Below, one piece after another: positions 1-8,674 of a DNA stretch of 64,000 bases. Within the stretch, counting starts at the first letter, position 1, and the number at the start of each line of letters is the position of its first letter. The notes beneath the pieces are model-generated. The model saw only the letters and a program-made list of their open reading frames with translations. It had not been told where the DNA came from and searched no databases. Both the position numbers and the translations under genes were made by a program. Source of the DNA: Ktedonobacter racemifer DSM 44963 (GTDB taxonomy: Bacteria > Chloroflexota > Ktedonobacteria > Ktedonobacterales > Ktedonobacteraceae); the NCBI RefSeq assembly GCF_000178855.1, contig NZ_ADVG01000005.1, forward strand, positions 62,001 through 126,000, read 5' to 3'.

Positions 1-1
1 C

Positions 2-73
2 AACCAGCGCTTTCGCGACGCCAAAACGCTCCTCGAATGGGGCTTTGGCCTGCCTATGCTGCCAGCTTATTAG
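2..73 (+). CDS. C-terminal end of a D-alanyl-D-alanine carboxypeptidase-like protein (partial)
   Basis: The window opens inside this gene. Only the last 23 codons are present, ending at TAG 71-73. The visible tail NQRFRDAKTLLEWGFG resembles the RFxDAxxLLxWGF segment of serine D-Ala-D-Ala carboxypeptidases (peptidase family S11), which trim peptidoglycan pentapeptides outside the membrane. The catalytic SxxK, SxN and KTG motifs lie outside the window, so the assignment rests on this tail alone. The stop codon overlaps the stop of the convergent F420 gene remnant. Confidence 0.45.
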   Translation, partial: NQRFRDAKTLLEWGFGLPMLPAY

Positions 74-355
74 CTATCCGTGTAAGAACTAGTGTGATCC
101 CTAAGTTCATTGTTTGCGTCTCTGTCATCTAGCACAATTTCATACACTGCTGTTTTCTCGCCTGGATATTTGCGATCAAACACGATCCCGAAGAAACGAC
201 CCACGATACCGACACGTAATATGTCTCGCGCACGCTTTGCCTCCTCGGCATACAGGCGGCGCGCGGTGCCTTCAATCGCCGGGACAAGCGCGTCCCCTTT
301 GCGATTGCCGGGCGCGAGGGTGACGTGCGGATCGCGGGCAAGGCGCTTGGCCTGG
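70..355 (-). pseudogene. PPOX-class F420-dependent oxidoreductase, 5'-truncated
   Basis: The minus strand from 355 to the TAA at 70-72 reads QAKRLARDPHVTLAPGNRKG, then an EGTARRL segment and a GEKTAVYEIVL ending. This is the typical C-terminal two thirds of the pyridoxamine-phosphate-oxidase-like fold that binds the deazaflavin F420. The N-terminal strands (about 40 residues, including the start) are missing because a small inverted-repeat element begins at 356. Sequence beyond that element belongs to a different gene, so this is not a simple reversible insertion. Role, if functional in relatives: F420H2-dependent reduction of small molecules. The remnant is probably inactive. Confidence 0.6.
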
Positions 356-515
356 TATTGTCAACTTAATCAAAACTGTAGAGCTTATATGAGAGAAAAG
401 GACCTCAAAGTGAGGGATTATACCCTTTTTCTGGCCTTGGTTACTAGAAAATCATGGCTCATTTGGTCTCGAAGTGGTGAAAGCTCATCAACAGAATTTT
501 TAAGTTGACAATACC
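354..515. mobile_element. 158-bp MITE with 16-bp perfect terminal inverted repeats
   Basis: GGTATTGTCAACTTAA at 354-369 is exactly inverted at 500-515. The interior has no gene of its own. A minus-strand reading frame merely runs through it and stops at 418. The element sits exactly at the broken edges of two different minus-strand genes, so it either mediated or marks a deletion. No target duplication is obvious beyond the ambiguous G/C at the tips. The family is not recognised. Confidence 0.65.
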
Positions 516-648
516 CTCGCAGTTCTTCAATACTCTGCCTGCGGAATGGCTCCTCAGGAGGAAGACTCAGCGCCCGATGGTACTGCCGCTCACGTGCCTG
601 GATCGCCTGCAATGTCGTATCAATGATCTCTTGGTGCTTTGGGGTCAT
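418..648 (-). pseudogene. Small hypothetical protein, 3' end replaced by a MITE
   Basis: ATG at 648 follows a good ribosome-binding site (AAGGAGCTGAG). About 45 helical, charged residues follow (MTPKHQEIIDTTLQAIQARE and so on), and then the frame enters the MITE at 515 and continues 32 codons to a stop at 418. The native part therefore covers about 515-648. It contains no recognised domain. The strong ribosome site argues that it was a real gene. Confidence 0.4.
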
Positions 649-1100
649 CTCAGCTCCTTGCTCCAGGCGATTCCTGGCTTCTCTGGAGACGTTCTCTGCT
701 GCTCCCCCGCATTTCGGGGAAAAACAACACACCCCTACGCTTCACACTCACTCCGCAAGCCGTCTCAGACGTGTCCTGTCCACCTTCCATCGTAGGCGCT
801 TCCAGAAAAACCCATCCTCACCCACGTTCGTCCCTGTTGTGTCCGTGGACACCATCTTTTGCAGTGGAGATCGCCCCCTCTCTTCTGCAGAGCGGGCTCT
901 TCGAAAAAAGGGAGCAGGCTGCGTAAGGTATCCGCCAGCAGAAGAGGAGGCACAACGAGGCAGAAGAGGGCGTTTTGCGGCATTAGGCAGAGAGAAGATC
1001 ACGTTTACCTGGCATCGGGGAAGCAAGAAAGACGTTGAGCTGACACACCATCGCGGCCAGGTACAATAAAGAGAGAAAAGGAAAAGGAGAAACACACACA
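649..1100. other. Intergenic region, no gene seen
   Basis: Open frames here on both strands have unlikely composition (runs of Cys, Arg, Pro and Ser) and no ribosome-binding sites. The last 30 bases (purine-rich, AAAAGGAAAAGGAGAAAC) form the ribosome-binding region of the next gene. Confidence 0.5.
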
Positions 1101-1346
1101 ATGACCCCCTTGCAAGCTGTTCAGGTCATCTTCAGCGACGCATCTTTGATTCCTATTAAAGAATGGAAAGGTCTCAATGGCGAGCTGGGCGTGTATCACT
1201 CGCAAGACCACGACTACTACTATCTCCTCATCCCTTCCCAGGACGAGCACTATACCCAGTCCTATCCTCCTACGGACCGTGACCAGGCCATCAGTGCTGC
1301 CGAGTTCATTGCCGCCTTCGCCGGCGCGCAGGAACGCCTCCCCTAA
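1101..1346 (+). CDS. Hypothetical 81-residue protein
   Basis: The ATG follows a purine-rich AAGGAGAAACACACACA leader with the Shine-Dalgarno core about 10 bases upstream. The product is acidic and Tyr/Asp/His-rich in the middle (GVYHSQDHDYYYLLIPSQDE) and ends in an Ala-rich helix (AAEFIAAFAGAQ). There is no signal peptide, membrane segment or recognised domain. The amino-acid composition and start site look like a genuine small gene. Function is unknown. Confidence 0.5.
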   Translation: MTPLQAVQVIFSDASLIPIKEWKGLNGELGVYHSQDHDYYYLLIPSQDEHYTQSYPPTDRDQAISAAEFIAAFAGAQERLP

Positions 1347-1573
1347 ATCACTCACCACCTGTTTCGCGCTCCCCCTCTCTCCAGAGCACACGCACCTTCA
1401 CACCTGGAGCACATCGGAAAAGCAGCCACTAGCTTGTCACAAAATATCGTTTTACGGTTTTATGGGAAAACCGTCACGACATCTCCATCTCTCATCCAGA
1501 TCATCCCTCCCCACGCACTCGCCCTGGTTCCACCTGGAGAACTGGGGGATTCAGGAGCCTGGCCCTCCACTCC

Positions 1574-2545
1574 TCAGAGTGTGAAGGTGATCGAAACCTT
1601 TCCGATTTCCAGGTTGGATGGAAAGAGAAGATCGAGAGGACCTATCTGGCCATCGCTGCCAACTTGCACCTGGAAAATGAGCGCGCCAGATGTCGTTGGA
1701 TTGCTCCTGGATACGAGAACGGTTGGGAACGTCCCCGAGTAGCTTCTCGTCTCCCCCAGCCTTGCATCAGCTATGGGAAGCACTTCCCCATCCTGCTTGA
1801 GACCATTATCCTTAAACGTTCCTTTCATAGTAATAATGATAAAACGAGAATCGCCGTTGGCCTGCATACCAGTTGCGCCAAATTGAGAGGAAAAGGTCCA
1901 GGAGATGCTGGACGTGATCTTCTCCACCGTCCATTGGCTGTTGCCATACTCAAAGGTCGTGTTGGTGGTAATGCTCCTGTCGTGGTATTTTTGCAGATCT
2001 CCTGGCCTGGTGAGAGACGTTGTGATCACGGCTTCAGTTCCTCCTCCTACCTGCAGCGTCAACTGGCCAGGGTCCATCTTGTTCCTCAGAGGGAAGTCGA
2101 CCCAGAGATCACTGGTGCCTGGTGGAAACGTAACGAGTTTGAAGCTCATCGTTTGAGCAAGGACGTTCTCGCCCTCGTCAAGATACCAATCAGTGCTCAT
2201 CGATAAAGGACTTTTCACTGGATTGAAAGCCTTGAGGTAGAGACGGAAAATCCAGGGATCCCCTTCGGGTTTGGAGTCAGAGTCATCCGCGAAACTGAGC
2301 TGCTGATCCGTCGAGCCTATGGTAAACTCGACCCCTCGATAGAGAAATGTCCAGGGATCAGATGGCTCTGCATCGGCAGATGCTTGTCGGATCTGAAGCG
2401 TTTGAGGTGGAGTGCCTGGAGTAGGACTGGGAGTGCTGGCAACTGGAGATGTGTTCGCTCCTAAGGAGCAGGCGCTCAGTAAAACAAGCAGGAAAACGAG
2501 GCTCAAGAGTGTCCTCTTCACAGAAGAGGAGGATATAAATGTCAT
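1574..2545 (-). CDS. Predicted surface lipoprotein with two beta-sandwich-like repeats
   Basis: The start chosen is ATG 2545, about 12 bases after AGAGG. It gives a classic lipoprotein signal: basic SVKR, a Leu-rich core, then lipobox L-S-A-C with the lipidated Cys at residue 26. A Thr/Pro/Ser spacer follows (about 27-50). Two similar blocks come next, about residues 60-185 and 200-320. Each opens with an aromatic strand (EFTIGST, TFEYGNSQW) and ends with a conserved acidic/Gly segment, suggesting duplicated Ig-like or DUF4352-like domains. It is probably anchored on the outer face of the membrane. The family and ligand are unknown. A longer upstream in-frame reading exists but would bury the signal peptide. 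Confidence 0.7.
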   Translation of the reverse strand: MTFISSSSVKRTLLSLVFLLVLLSACSLGANTSPVASTPSPTPGTPPQTLQIRQASADAEPSDPWTFLYRGVEFTIGSTDQQLSFADDSDSKPEGDPWIFRLYLKAFNPVKSPLSMSTDWYLDEGENVLAQTMSFKLVTFPPGTSDLWVDFPLRNKMDPGQLTLQVGGGTEAVITTSLTRPGDLQKYHDRSITTNTTFEYGNSQWTVEKITSSISWTFSSQFGATGMQANGDSRFIIITMKGTFKDNGLKQDGEVLPIADARLGETRSYSGTFPTVLVSRSNPTTSGALIFQVQVGSDGQIGPLDLLFPSNLEIGKVSITFTL

Positions 2546-2557
2546 TACACATACCTC

Positions 2558-2599
2558 TAAAAAAGACTTTAGTAAGAGTAAAAAAGACTTTAGTAAGAG
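2558..2599. repeat. Two tandem copies of a 21-bp unit
   Basis: TAAAAAAGACTTTAGTAAG plus AG is repeated exactly at 2558-2578 and 2579-2599, immediately upstream of the lipoprotein start. It lies in the expected promoter/5' UTR and could be a regulatory duplication or slippage product. Confidence 0.7.
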
Positions 2600-2721
2600 A
2601 ACGAATGAGTCCCCCTTGGACACACTCAAGTAGGGCCTTCCAGCATCAACTTCTCGTGAAACGTTGTAGCTTTCTGTCATTTAAATTTTCAGGTGGAATG
2701 TGAAACTGCCCACGGGATAAG

Positions 2722-2756
2722 CCTGAAAACCTGCTCTCTTGTCACCTCATTTACCA
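2722..2756. repeat. IS21-like terminal repeat remnant
   Basis: The reverse complement reads TGGTAAATGAGGTGAC followed by an AGAGAGCAGGTTTT block. This is the same end type as the units at 2776, 30301 and 51075. It lies back to back with the left end of the exporter cassette, 19 bases away, so it may be the abutting end of a lost neighbour element. Confidence 0.5.
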
Positions 2757-2775
2757 ATGAGTAGGGGGTGATTGC

Positions 2776-2942
2776 TGGTAAATGACCTACCATGTGAGTC
2801 AGTTTTGCCCTCAAATGTGGGAAATTGCCCCCAATGTTGAGCAGCGCATCCATTGATTACCTGAAAACCAGCTTCTGGAGCGGATCGCTTCACCCTGTTT
2901 TTGTCAATTCGGGTGGTCACCAGCGAGTGCCTTTCGTGCGCG
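2776..2942 (+). repeat. Left 165-bp inverted repeat of exporter cassette
   Basis: Begins TGGTAAATGACCTACCATGT and ends in CCTTTCGTGCGCG. Nearly identical to the reverse complement of 4412-4576. Confidence 0.8.
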
Positions 2943-3025
2943 AACCATCATGTGCGAGCCGCTGGCTTCTCTTGTTCACGGGAGAGAAGCCCCACATCTG
3001 AGTATCAGCAGCAGCATGGTGGGAT

Positions 3026-4264
3026 TTACTCGTGTGGGAATGTCGCTTGCCGCAGGTGCCGAGAGAGAAACAGCCATCCGGTGATCAGAAGCAGGCCACT
3101 CCACACGATGCCCACGGTCGGCAAAATGCCCAGATGCTCCAGGCTCAGCCCGAGTGCGGAAGAGCCAATGGTGAGGACGCTGAACAAGATCAGGCGATAG
3201 ATGCTACTGACGCGGCCTTGCAGGGCATCTGGTACGACAGCGAAGCGATAACTGTCCATGAAGATAGCACTGATCGAGTCGGAGAGAGCGATGCCCGCGA
3301 AGACGGCTCCCAACAGCAGTGGCGTCGTGATGAAGCCATAGAGAGGAAAGACGAACACGAACACGATCAGGGCACAGCAGAGCGCTCGGCCAAAGCGTAT
3401 GCGCCGAAGCATCGGCGGGCAGAGCGCCGTGCCAAGCAGGTTCCCGACGCCGCCAGCGGCGACGATCAGGCCGTAGAGCACCGGCGGGATATGCTGCTGT
3501 TGCACAATGGCCAGGACGAGAAGCACGCTGGCTGTTATGGTTACGTTGACATAGCTGGAAATCAGGAGGATCGAGCGCACGACCTCATGCTCCCACAGCC
3601 AGGTGAGTCCCTCGCGCACTTCTCTGAGCAGGTGGTGACGCTCCGTCCTGCGTTCGTCTTGCATGGGCGAGCGTATGGAGAGCAATGAGCCGAGCAAGAT
3701 CAGAGAGGAAAGCGCGTCGGTGACGAACGGGAGCAGCCTGCTGATGCTAAAGAGCCAGCTGCCCAGCGCGGGCCCGACAAGCGCGCAGGAGCCAACGATC
3801 AACTTGTTCTGTGCGACTGCTGTGGGGAGCTGGCTCTTTGGCACAACCCATGCCCGTGCTGCCGATGTGGCCAGCTCGTAGAAAAGCGAAATGGCTCCCA
3901 GGCCAAAGGCGATGGCGTAGAGGAGAAGCAGCCGCAGTGGTCCGCTGGAAAGGCCCAGCGCCAGGGGAATGCTCGCCACGCACACCATCAAGCAGAAGGT
4001 ACAGAGAAGCATCACGCGTTTGCGCGGCCAGCGATCCACCAGCGCCCCGGCGGGCAGGCTCAGGAGGACGTAGGGAAGCTGCCCCAGGCTATACGCCAGC
4101 CCGGCAGCAGCAATCGAACGCGTCAGTCCCACAATGAGCAGCGGAAACGCGAACTGCGTGCATGAAGTGCCGAGGTCGGAGACGGCCTGGCCGAGCCAAA
4201 GCAAAAGATAGTCACGATTGCGCCAAAGGGAAACGGGCTGTTGTAGAATGACTTCCGTGTCCAT
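3026..4264 (-). CDS. MFS exporter (MFS_3 / macrolide-efflux-like)
   Basis: The 412-residue protein shows about 12 hydrophobic segments. It begins with a short cytoplasmic stretch and SLWRNRDYLLLWLGQAVSDL, typical of the MFS_3 subgroup (MefA, EntS). The loop between segments 2 and 3 carries the MFS motif A variant GALVDRWPRKRVM. Such proteins use the proton gradient to export drugs or siderophores through the inner membrane. The substrate cannot be told from sequence. The ATG at 4264 has only a weak purine-rich site (AAAGCGAC). The gene is the sole cargo of the inverted-repeat unit, which suggests recent mobility and possible transcription from outside. Confidence 0.8.
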   Translation of the reverse strand: MDTEVILQQPVSLWRNRDYLLLWLGQAVSDLGTSCTQFAFPLLIVGLTRSIAAAGLAYSLGQLPYVLLSLPAGALVDRWPRKRVMLLCTFCLMVCVASIPLALGLSSGPLRLLLLYAIAFGLGAISLFYELATSAARAWVVPKSQLPTAVAQNKLIVGSCALVGPALGSWLFSISRLLPFVTDALSSLILLGSLLSIRSPMQDERRTERHHLLREVREGLTWLWEHEVVRSILLISSYVNVTITASVLLVLAIVQQQHIPPVLYGLIVAAGGVGNLLGTALCPPMLRRIRFGRALCCALIVFVFVFPLYGFITTPLLLGAVFAGIALSDSISAIFMDSYRFAVVPDALQGRVSSIYRLILFSVLTIGSSALGLSLEHLGILPTVGIVWSGLLLITGWLFLSRHLRQATFPHE

Positions 4265-4411
4265 GTATCACAGTCGCTTTCTAGAGAAATCGGGAGCATT
4301 TTATCCAGAAGGTGGGTGAACCAACTGCTCGAACCATTTCACAAGCTCATAGTAGCCCGCGAGAGATGACAGTTGCAAGAGTTTGAAGTGCTATCTGAAA
4401 GAAAGCATTTT

Positions 4412-4576
4412 CGCGCGAAAGGCACTCGCTGGTGACCACCCGAATTGACAAAAACAGGGTGAAGCGATCCGCTCCAGAAGCTGGTTTTCAGGTAATCAAT
4501 GGGTGCGCTGCTCAACATTGGGGGCAATTTCCCACGTTTGAGGGCAAAACTGACTCACATGGTAGGTCATTTACCA
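4412..4576 (-). repeat. Right 165-bp inverted repeat of exporter cassette
   Basis: Mirror of 2776-2942, ending GGTAGGTCATTTACCA. It lies 150 bases upstream of the exporter start, so it may contribute promoter sequence. Confidence 0.8.
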
Positions 4577-4626
4577 ATTGCTTTTCAAAATAGTGTTCTC
4601 GCGGGCCGTTTTCAATGGCCCATCCA

Positions 4627-5049
4627 CTACCGCGAAGCCCAGGGGCGTCGCCCATAGGCGACGAATGCACAGATTAGGGCCAGCACCAACGGGAGCAGCG
4701 CCTCTGCGCCCTGACCGCCAGCCACTGTGTACACGGTCGCGCCAATCATCTCGATGACCAGCCCGCAAGCTGCCAACGGGGTCAGCACAGGTCGAATACG
4801 CAGGAGGCCGGGTAAGATCAGACCGAGCGCGCCAGCCACCTCGATTACGCCAATCAAACGAATTAACGGGCCAGGCATCTGGATCGGCATCTGCGCCAGC
4901 AGCACCTCAACCGGCACAATCAGCTTCATACCACCAACGAGCAAGAAGAGCAGAGTAAGCAGTACCTGTACGATCCATAGAGTAACGTTTACGCTTCTCT
5001 TCTGCTGCTTCACTGAAATTTCCGCTGTCAATTGAGTAGCATTTTTCAT
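4627..5049 (-). CDS. DoxX-like small membrane protein
   Basis: ATG 5049 follows AAAGGAGAATAAAG, a strong ribosome site. The 140-residue product has four predicted membrane helices. The order is TLWIVQVLLTLLFLLVGGMK, LIGVIEVAGALGLILPGLL, PLAACGLVIEMIGATVYTV, then a final helix before a basic C-terminus. The GxxK after helix 1 and the IGxxEVAGALGL segment are hallmarks of the DoxX-like (DoxX_2/DUF417-type) family. Those proteins are integral membrane proteins often tied to quinone or thiol stress, with an uncertain reaction. It lies on the same strand as the two enzymes upstream but 278 bases away, so it may have its own promoter. Confidence 0.75.
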   Translation of the reverse strand: MKNATQLTAEISVKQQKRSVNVTLWIVQVLLTLLFLLVGGMKLIVPVEVLLAQMPIQMPGPLIRLIGVIEVAGALGLILPGLLRIRPVLTPLAACGLVIEMIGATVYTVAGGQGAEALLPLVLALICAFVAYGRRPWASR

Positions 5050-5327
5050 CTTTATTCTCCTTTATCCCTGAGTAAAAGGCTCTCTTGTGGTCAATGTTGA
5101 GATTCGCGGATGGCGATGTGGAAATTTGTGAATGAAGTGGCACACCCGCACTTCCACTGAAAGTCCCTCGATAGGTACAATAAAGAAGGACATTCCTCTT
5201 TGGTGGTGCGCCTATAACACATGAGTAGTTGTGTGAAAGCTCTAGCATACGTAAAGAGGCCATGGTCGCAGAATCCGCCCACTTCATTCGCAAATTTCCT
5301 GAGGTCCATCCCACCCCCTGTCTGCTG

Positions 5328-6131
5328 TTATTTCTGAAAGAATTCGATGAGGACCGGAGTGAGCACTTTGGGGTCAACCTCGTGAGTTTGACCTTCAAGC
5401 GTGAGGCGGCTGGCGTGCGGCAAGACGTTGGCCAGCGCATCAGCGCCATGGCGCATCCAGGCGGGGCTATCACCACCATCTGCAACCAGCACAGGCATGC
5501 CCACCTTGACCCAGCGATCAGTTGGGAGCGGTTTGCCCTGCATGACATTGCTGACAAAAGCCGCGTCGTAGGCAAGGGTATGTGCCACGCCAGTCATGCC
5601 AGACCAGTTTGCTTGATCCTGCTTGATGCCACCAAGGTATTCGGCCGGAATGCCCACAGCTCGCGTCAAAAAGTATTCGACCGCTTCGTCGCGCTTCCCC
5701 TCAACCGCGAGCGTCGTGAGGTGCTCCGCGTAGTCGGCGGGCACGGGTTGGCGGCTGTCATCGACAATGAGCGTCGGCTCATAGATCACGACCATGGTAA
5801 TGCCTGGGATGAGGGCAGCGGCATCCAGGCTCAAGACAGCGCCCGACGAGATCCCAAAGACCATGGCTTTGCCGCCAGCATCCTCGACCAGTGCTTGCAC
5901 GTCTTCAATCTCGCGTTCCTTCGCGAAGGGTTGGGTGTCTGAACTGTCGCCACGTCCGCGCCGGTCGTAGTTGTAGACCGTGAAGTGGTTGCTAAGCAGT
6001 TCGGCCAGGTGTGCCATACTCGGGTCAAAGGCACGATGTACTATCGCACCGTTGACCAGGATAACGGCTGGGCCAGACCCAACCTTGTCGAAAGCAATGT
6101 GCGTGCCGTCTTGAGAAGTAACTGTTTGCAA
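5328..6131 (-). CDS. Alpha/beta-fold hydrolase
   Basis: A TTG start at 6131 is preferred because GAGGAG sits six bases upstream and the protein then begins at the first fold strand (MQTVTSQDGTHIAFDKVGSG). The nucleophile elbow G-I-S-S-G is at residues 93-97 (Ser95), an oxyanion NGA follows strand 3, the likely acid lies in VADGGD, and the catalytic His is in EGQTHEV near residue 250. The length (267) is normal for the alpha/beta hydrolase_1 family. It is a soluble cytoplasmic enzyme, an esterase or epoxide-type hydrolase, with unknown substrate. It starts 31 bases after the DHFR-like gene, so the two are probably co-transcribed. Confidence 0.8.
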   Translation of the reverse strand: MQTVTSQDGTHIAFDKVGSGPAVILVNGAIVHRAFDPSMAHLAELLSNHFTVYNYDRRGRGDSSDTQPFAKEREIEDVQALVEDAGGKAMVFGISSGAVLSLDAAALIPGITMVVIYEPTLIVDDSRQPVPADYAEHLTTLAVEGKRDEAVEYFLTRAVGIPAEYLGGIKQDQANWSGMTGVAHTLAYDAAFVSNVMQGKPLPTDRWVKVGMPVLVADGGDSPAWMRHGADALANVLPHASRLTLEGQTHEVDPKVLTPVLIEFFQK

Positions 6132-6162
6132 GGTATTCTCCTCTTGGTATATTGATCACTAC

Positions 6163-6696
6163 TTATGCTGGTTGGTAAACAAGGGCTAAGACGCCACCAC
6201 TCAATGCCCTCGCCTCCCTCAGCCTGAGCTCCCTCTTCGGGCTGCCTTCTCGAAAGAGTCGCTTGCCCTTGCCCAGCACTATCGGATGGACCAGCAGGCG
6301 ATACTCATCGATAAGGTCGTGCCGCATGAGCAAATTGACCAGATCGCTCCCGCCGTCGATGAGGATGTTTCGACTGATTTCGCGCTTGAGCTTTTGGATT
6401 TCTTCCGGGATAGTCCCCTTGATCAGCCTTGAGTTGTTCCACTCCACGTGGTGCAGCGTCGAGGAAACGACATATTTGGGGATACTATTCATCCAATCAG
6501 CAAATTCATCCTTCTCGGAAGGCCAGGCGGCGGCGTGAATTTCATACGTCACCCGCCCCATGAGCAGAGCGTCACTCGCAGAAAGGTCGTCCTTTTTAAA
6601 CTTCCCGATCTCGTCATTGAAGAACGGCATGGACCATTCAGGTCCTTCGATCACGCCATCCAGGGTGATGAATTCTGAGACAATGATATTTCCCAT
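6163..6696 (-). CDS. Dihydrofolate reductase family protein (RibD C-terminal-like)
   Basis: ATG 6696 is chosen over an ATG eight codons upstream because AAGGAG lies eight bases before it and the fold begins here (MGNIIVSEFITLDGVIEGPE). The 177 residues include LLMGRVTYE, the VVSSTL strand, an ILIDGGSDLV nucleotide-binding loop and an LVHPIVLGKGKRLF motif. These are typical of the RibD_C/DHFR-like reductases (YyaP/YwjB type) that bind NADPH. The family is widespread and its substrate is usually unknown. It is first in a likely two-gene unit with the hydrolase. Confidence 0.8.
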   Translation of the reverse strand: MGNIIVSEFITLDGVIEGPEWSMPFFNDEIGKFKKDDLSASDALLMGRVTYEIHAAAWPSEKDEFADWMNSIPKYVVSSTLHHVEWNNSRLIKGTIPEEIQKLKREISRNILIDGGSDLVNLLMRHDLIDEYRLLVHPIVLGKGKRLFREGSPKRELRLREARALSGGVLALVYQPA

Positions 6697-6785
6697 AGGA
6701 GGTTCTCCTTCTGTTGTCATTCAGGGGAGAGTATATCTCAAGGGGAAGGCGTTGTCTTGTACAAAAACGAAAGCTGCTCTGGTCG

Positions 6786-6799
6786 CCCACATTCCGCAG
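6786..6799 (+). repeat. Putative left IS1634 terminal repeat
   Basis: CCCACATTCCGCAG at 6786-6799 matches the inverted CTGCAGAATGTGGG at 9410-9423 except for one base. The matching right end therefore lies beyond the zinc-ribbon gene, not directly after the transposase stop at 8531. Confidence 0.45.
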
Positions 6800-6860
6800 A
6801 AGTGTTGACGAGAAAAAGGAATTCAAGTAAGGTAAGGAAAAAGCCGAAGGGGAGAGGAAA

Positions 6861-8531
6861 TTGCCAGACGTGGAGTACCAGACAGAGCGACTGGATCATT
6901 TGGGGATCGTGGCAGGAGCGTGCAGAGAGGCAGGAATAGCGGAATGGTTAGATGCCCAAGCAGGAGAGCAGAGGCGGGTGGTGAGCATAGGAACAGCCAC
7001 AGTAGCGATGATCCTGAATGGGCTGGGTTTCAGCAATCGTCAGTTGTACCTGGTGCCTCAATATTTCGCGAACAAGCCAGTCGAATATTTGCTGGGAGAG
7101 GGAATAACGGCGGATATGCTCAACGATGACAGCTTGGGGCGAACGCTGGATTGGATCTATGAACATGACCCGACGACATTGTTTGCCAGCTTGGCCCTAC
7201 AGACTCGTCAGCGCTTCGGGATTAAAGCGCAACAGCTGCATGTCGATACCACCTCCTTGTCTGTGAGTGGAGAGTATAGACCTGGAGAAAAGAAAGAGCA
7301 GGCAATTGCAGAAGAGGAAGATGCGATGTCCATTGCGATCACTTACGGCTATTCGCGTGATCATCGTGCGGCTCTCAAACAATAGATGATGGGGCTGGTG
7401 ATAACCAGTGATGGTGACATTCCCATTTTTCTGCGCCCGCTGGATGGCAATAGTTCGGACAAAGAGAGTATTAGCGCCATCGTGACCACAGTGATGACGC
7501 ACTTGCGCGAAACCCTTCCAGAAGAACCTGAAGAGCGCCTCGCTGTCTTTGATAGTGGTGGCTACAGTGAAGGGAATATGAAGCGTTACAACGAGGCGAA
7601 GATCAGATGGATCAGCCGTGTTCCAGAAACCTCCACGGCGGCCAAAACGGCCCTTTCCCGGGAACCAGAAGGGTGGCAAGCGCTCTCAGATGGATCTGGG
7701 AAGATCGCTGTTCGCATCATGGATCTGCCCCAAGAAAAGGAGCGGTGGGTGGTCGTTCACACAAACGCTGAGGAACAGGCAGCAAAAGAGCAGATGGAGA
7801 AGAAAGTGAAGAAAAGCCAGGAGCAGTGGGAGAAACGGCTCTGGCACCTGTCGAAACAAGAGTTTGCCTGTGAGAATGATGCACAACAAGCCTGGAAGCA
7901 GATGATGAAAGGGAAACCAGCATACCTTGTGGCAACCTTCACGTTGCAAGAGGAAAGACACTATCAGCAGCCAGGGTGCCCGAAAAAAGAGGCTCCACCA
8001 GCATCAACCGTCTGGCATCTGGTCCCCACCCTCTCTGTGAGCCAGACGGAAGGAGCAGCGCAGATCCAGGAACAGGCACGCTTCATTGTCGCGACCAACG
8101 TGATCGAGGAGCAGACGCTTCCCCATGAACAGGTATTTCTCACCTACAAAGAACAAGGAGGTGTTGAGCGGGGCTTTCGTTTTCTCAAGGACCCATTGTT
8201 CCTGGCCTCCTCCATCTTCGTCAAGAAGCCGGAACGGGTGATGGCTTTGGGCTTCATCATGGTGCTCTGTCTGTTGGTTTATCGCTTAGCGGAACACCTT
8301 CTGCGTCGCCAACTGGCTCAGAGAGAGCAAACGGTTCCTAACCAGATCAATAAGCCCACCAATCGCCCAACCATGCGCTGGATTTTCCAGTGTTTTGAGG
8401 GAATCGATCTCCTTCATATTCGTGGTGGTTCACATGGGCAGACGCAGGTCCTGGGCCTGCAGCCGCTTCATCACCAGATCCTCCGCCTGCTTGGTCCTGT
8501 GTACTGTCAATGCTATTTTGTCTCTCCGTGA
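6861..8531 (+). pseudogene. IS1634-family transposase with an internal TAG
   Basis: The frame opens at TTG 6861 after GGGGAGAGGAAA and encodes HLGIVAGACREAGIAEWLDA, the IS1634 N-terminus. The DDE core follows: an Asp in LHVDTTSLSVSG, ITYGYSRDHRAALKQ, FLRPLDGNSSDKES, the second Asp in LAVFDSGGYSEG, and a Glu near QGGVERGFRFLKDP. A TAG at 7383-7385 interrupts the conserved KQ-x-x-x-GL strand while the frame continues unchanged to 8531, giving 556 codons in all. One base substitution explains it. A downstream ATG directly after the stop could in principle restart translation, but the product would lack the first catalytic Asp. Confidence 0.85.
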
Positions 8532-8674
8532 ACGGTGGAAAAGAGCATATCTCGATACACGAGAACGTTTGTGACAAGGAGAAGTAAAAAGAGCATGAAT
8601 TTTGGTCGTCGCACTGCAGGAGCTTCCTGTATTTGAAAATTCCACGAGAAGTGCTCGTGAGAAAAAGGCTTCAT

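Larger units (their letters stand above)
2776..4576. mobile_element. Non-autonomous unit carrying an MFS exporter between 165-bp inverted repeats
   Basis: Bases 2776-2942 are repeated in inverted orientation at 4412-4576 with only a few mismatches. Each end begins TGGTAAATGACCTACC and contains spaced TTGCCC and GAGCAG motifs like the multiple terminal repeats of IS21-family elements. The only gene inside is the exporter at 3026-4264. No transposase with these ends exists in the window. I infer mobilisation in trans by an IS21-type transposase or a relic of such an event. Confidence 0.6.

Noticed and set aside
748..1101. A 117-codon minus-strand frame starting MCVFLLFLFSLYC
   Set aside because: The apparent signal peptide is antisense to the purine-rich leader of the 1101 gene. 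The rest is Arg/Ser-rich and lacks a start site.
3032..3688. A 218-codon plus-strand frame rich in Asp, Glu and Gln
   Set aside because: It is antisense to the MFS exporter. The composition is typical of the complement of a membrane protein gene.
5229..5942. A 237-codon plus-strand frame
   Set aside because: It is antisense to the alpha/beta hydrolase, whose catalytic motifs and ribosome site are clear.
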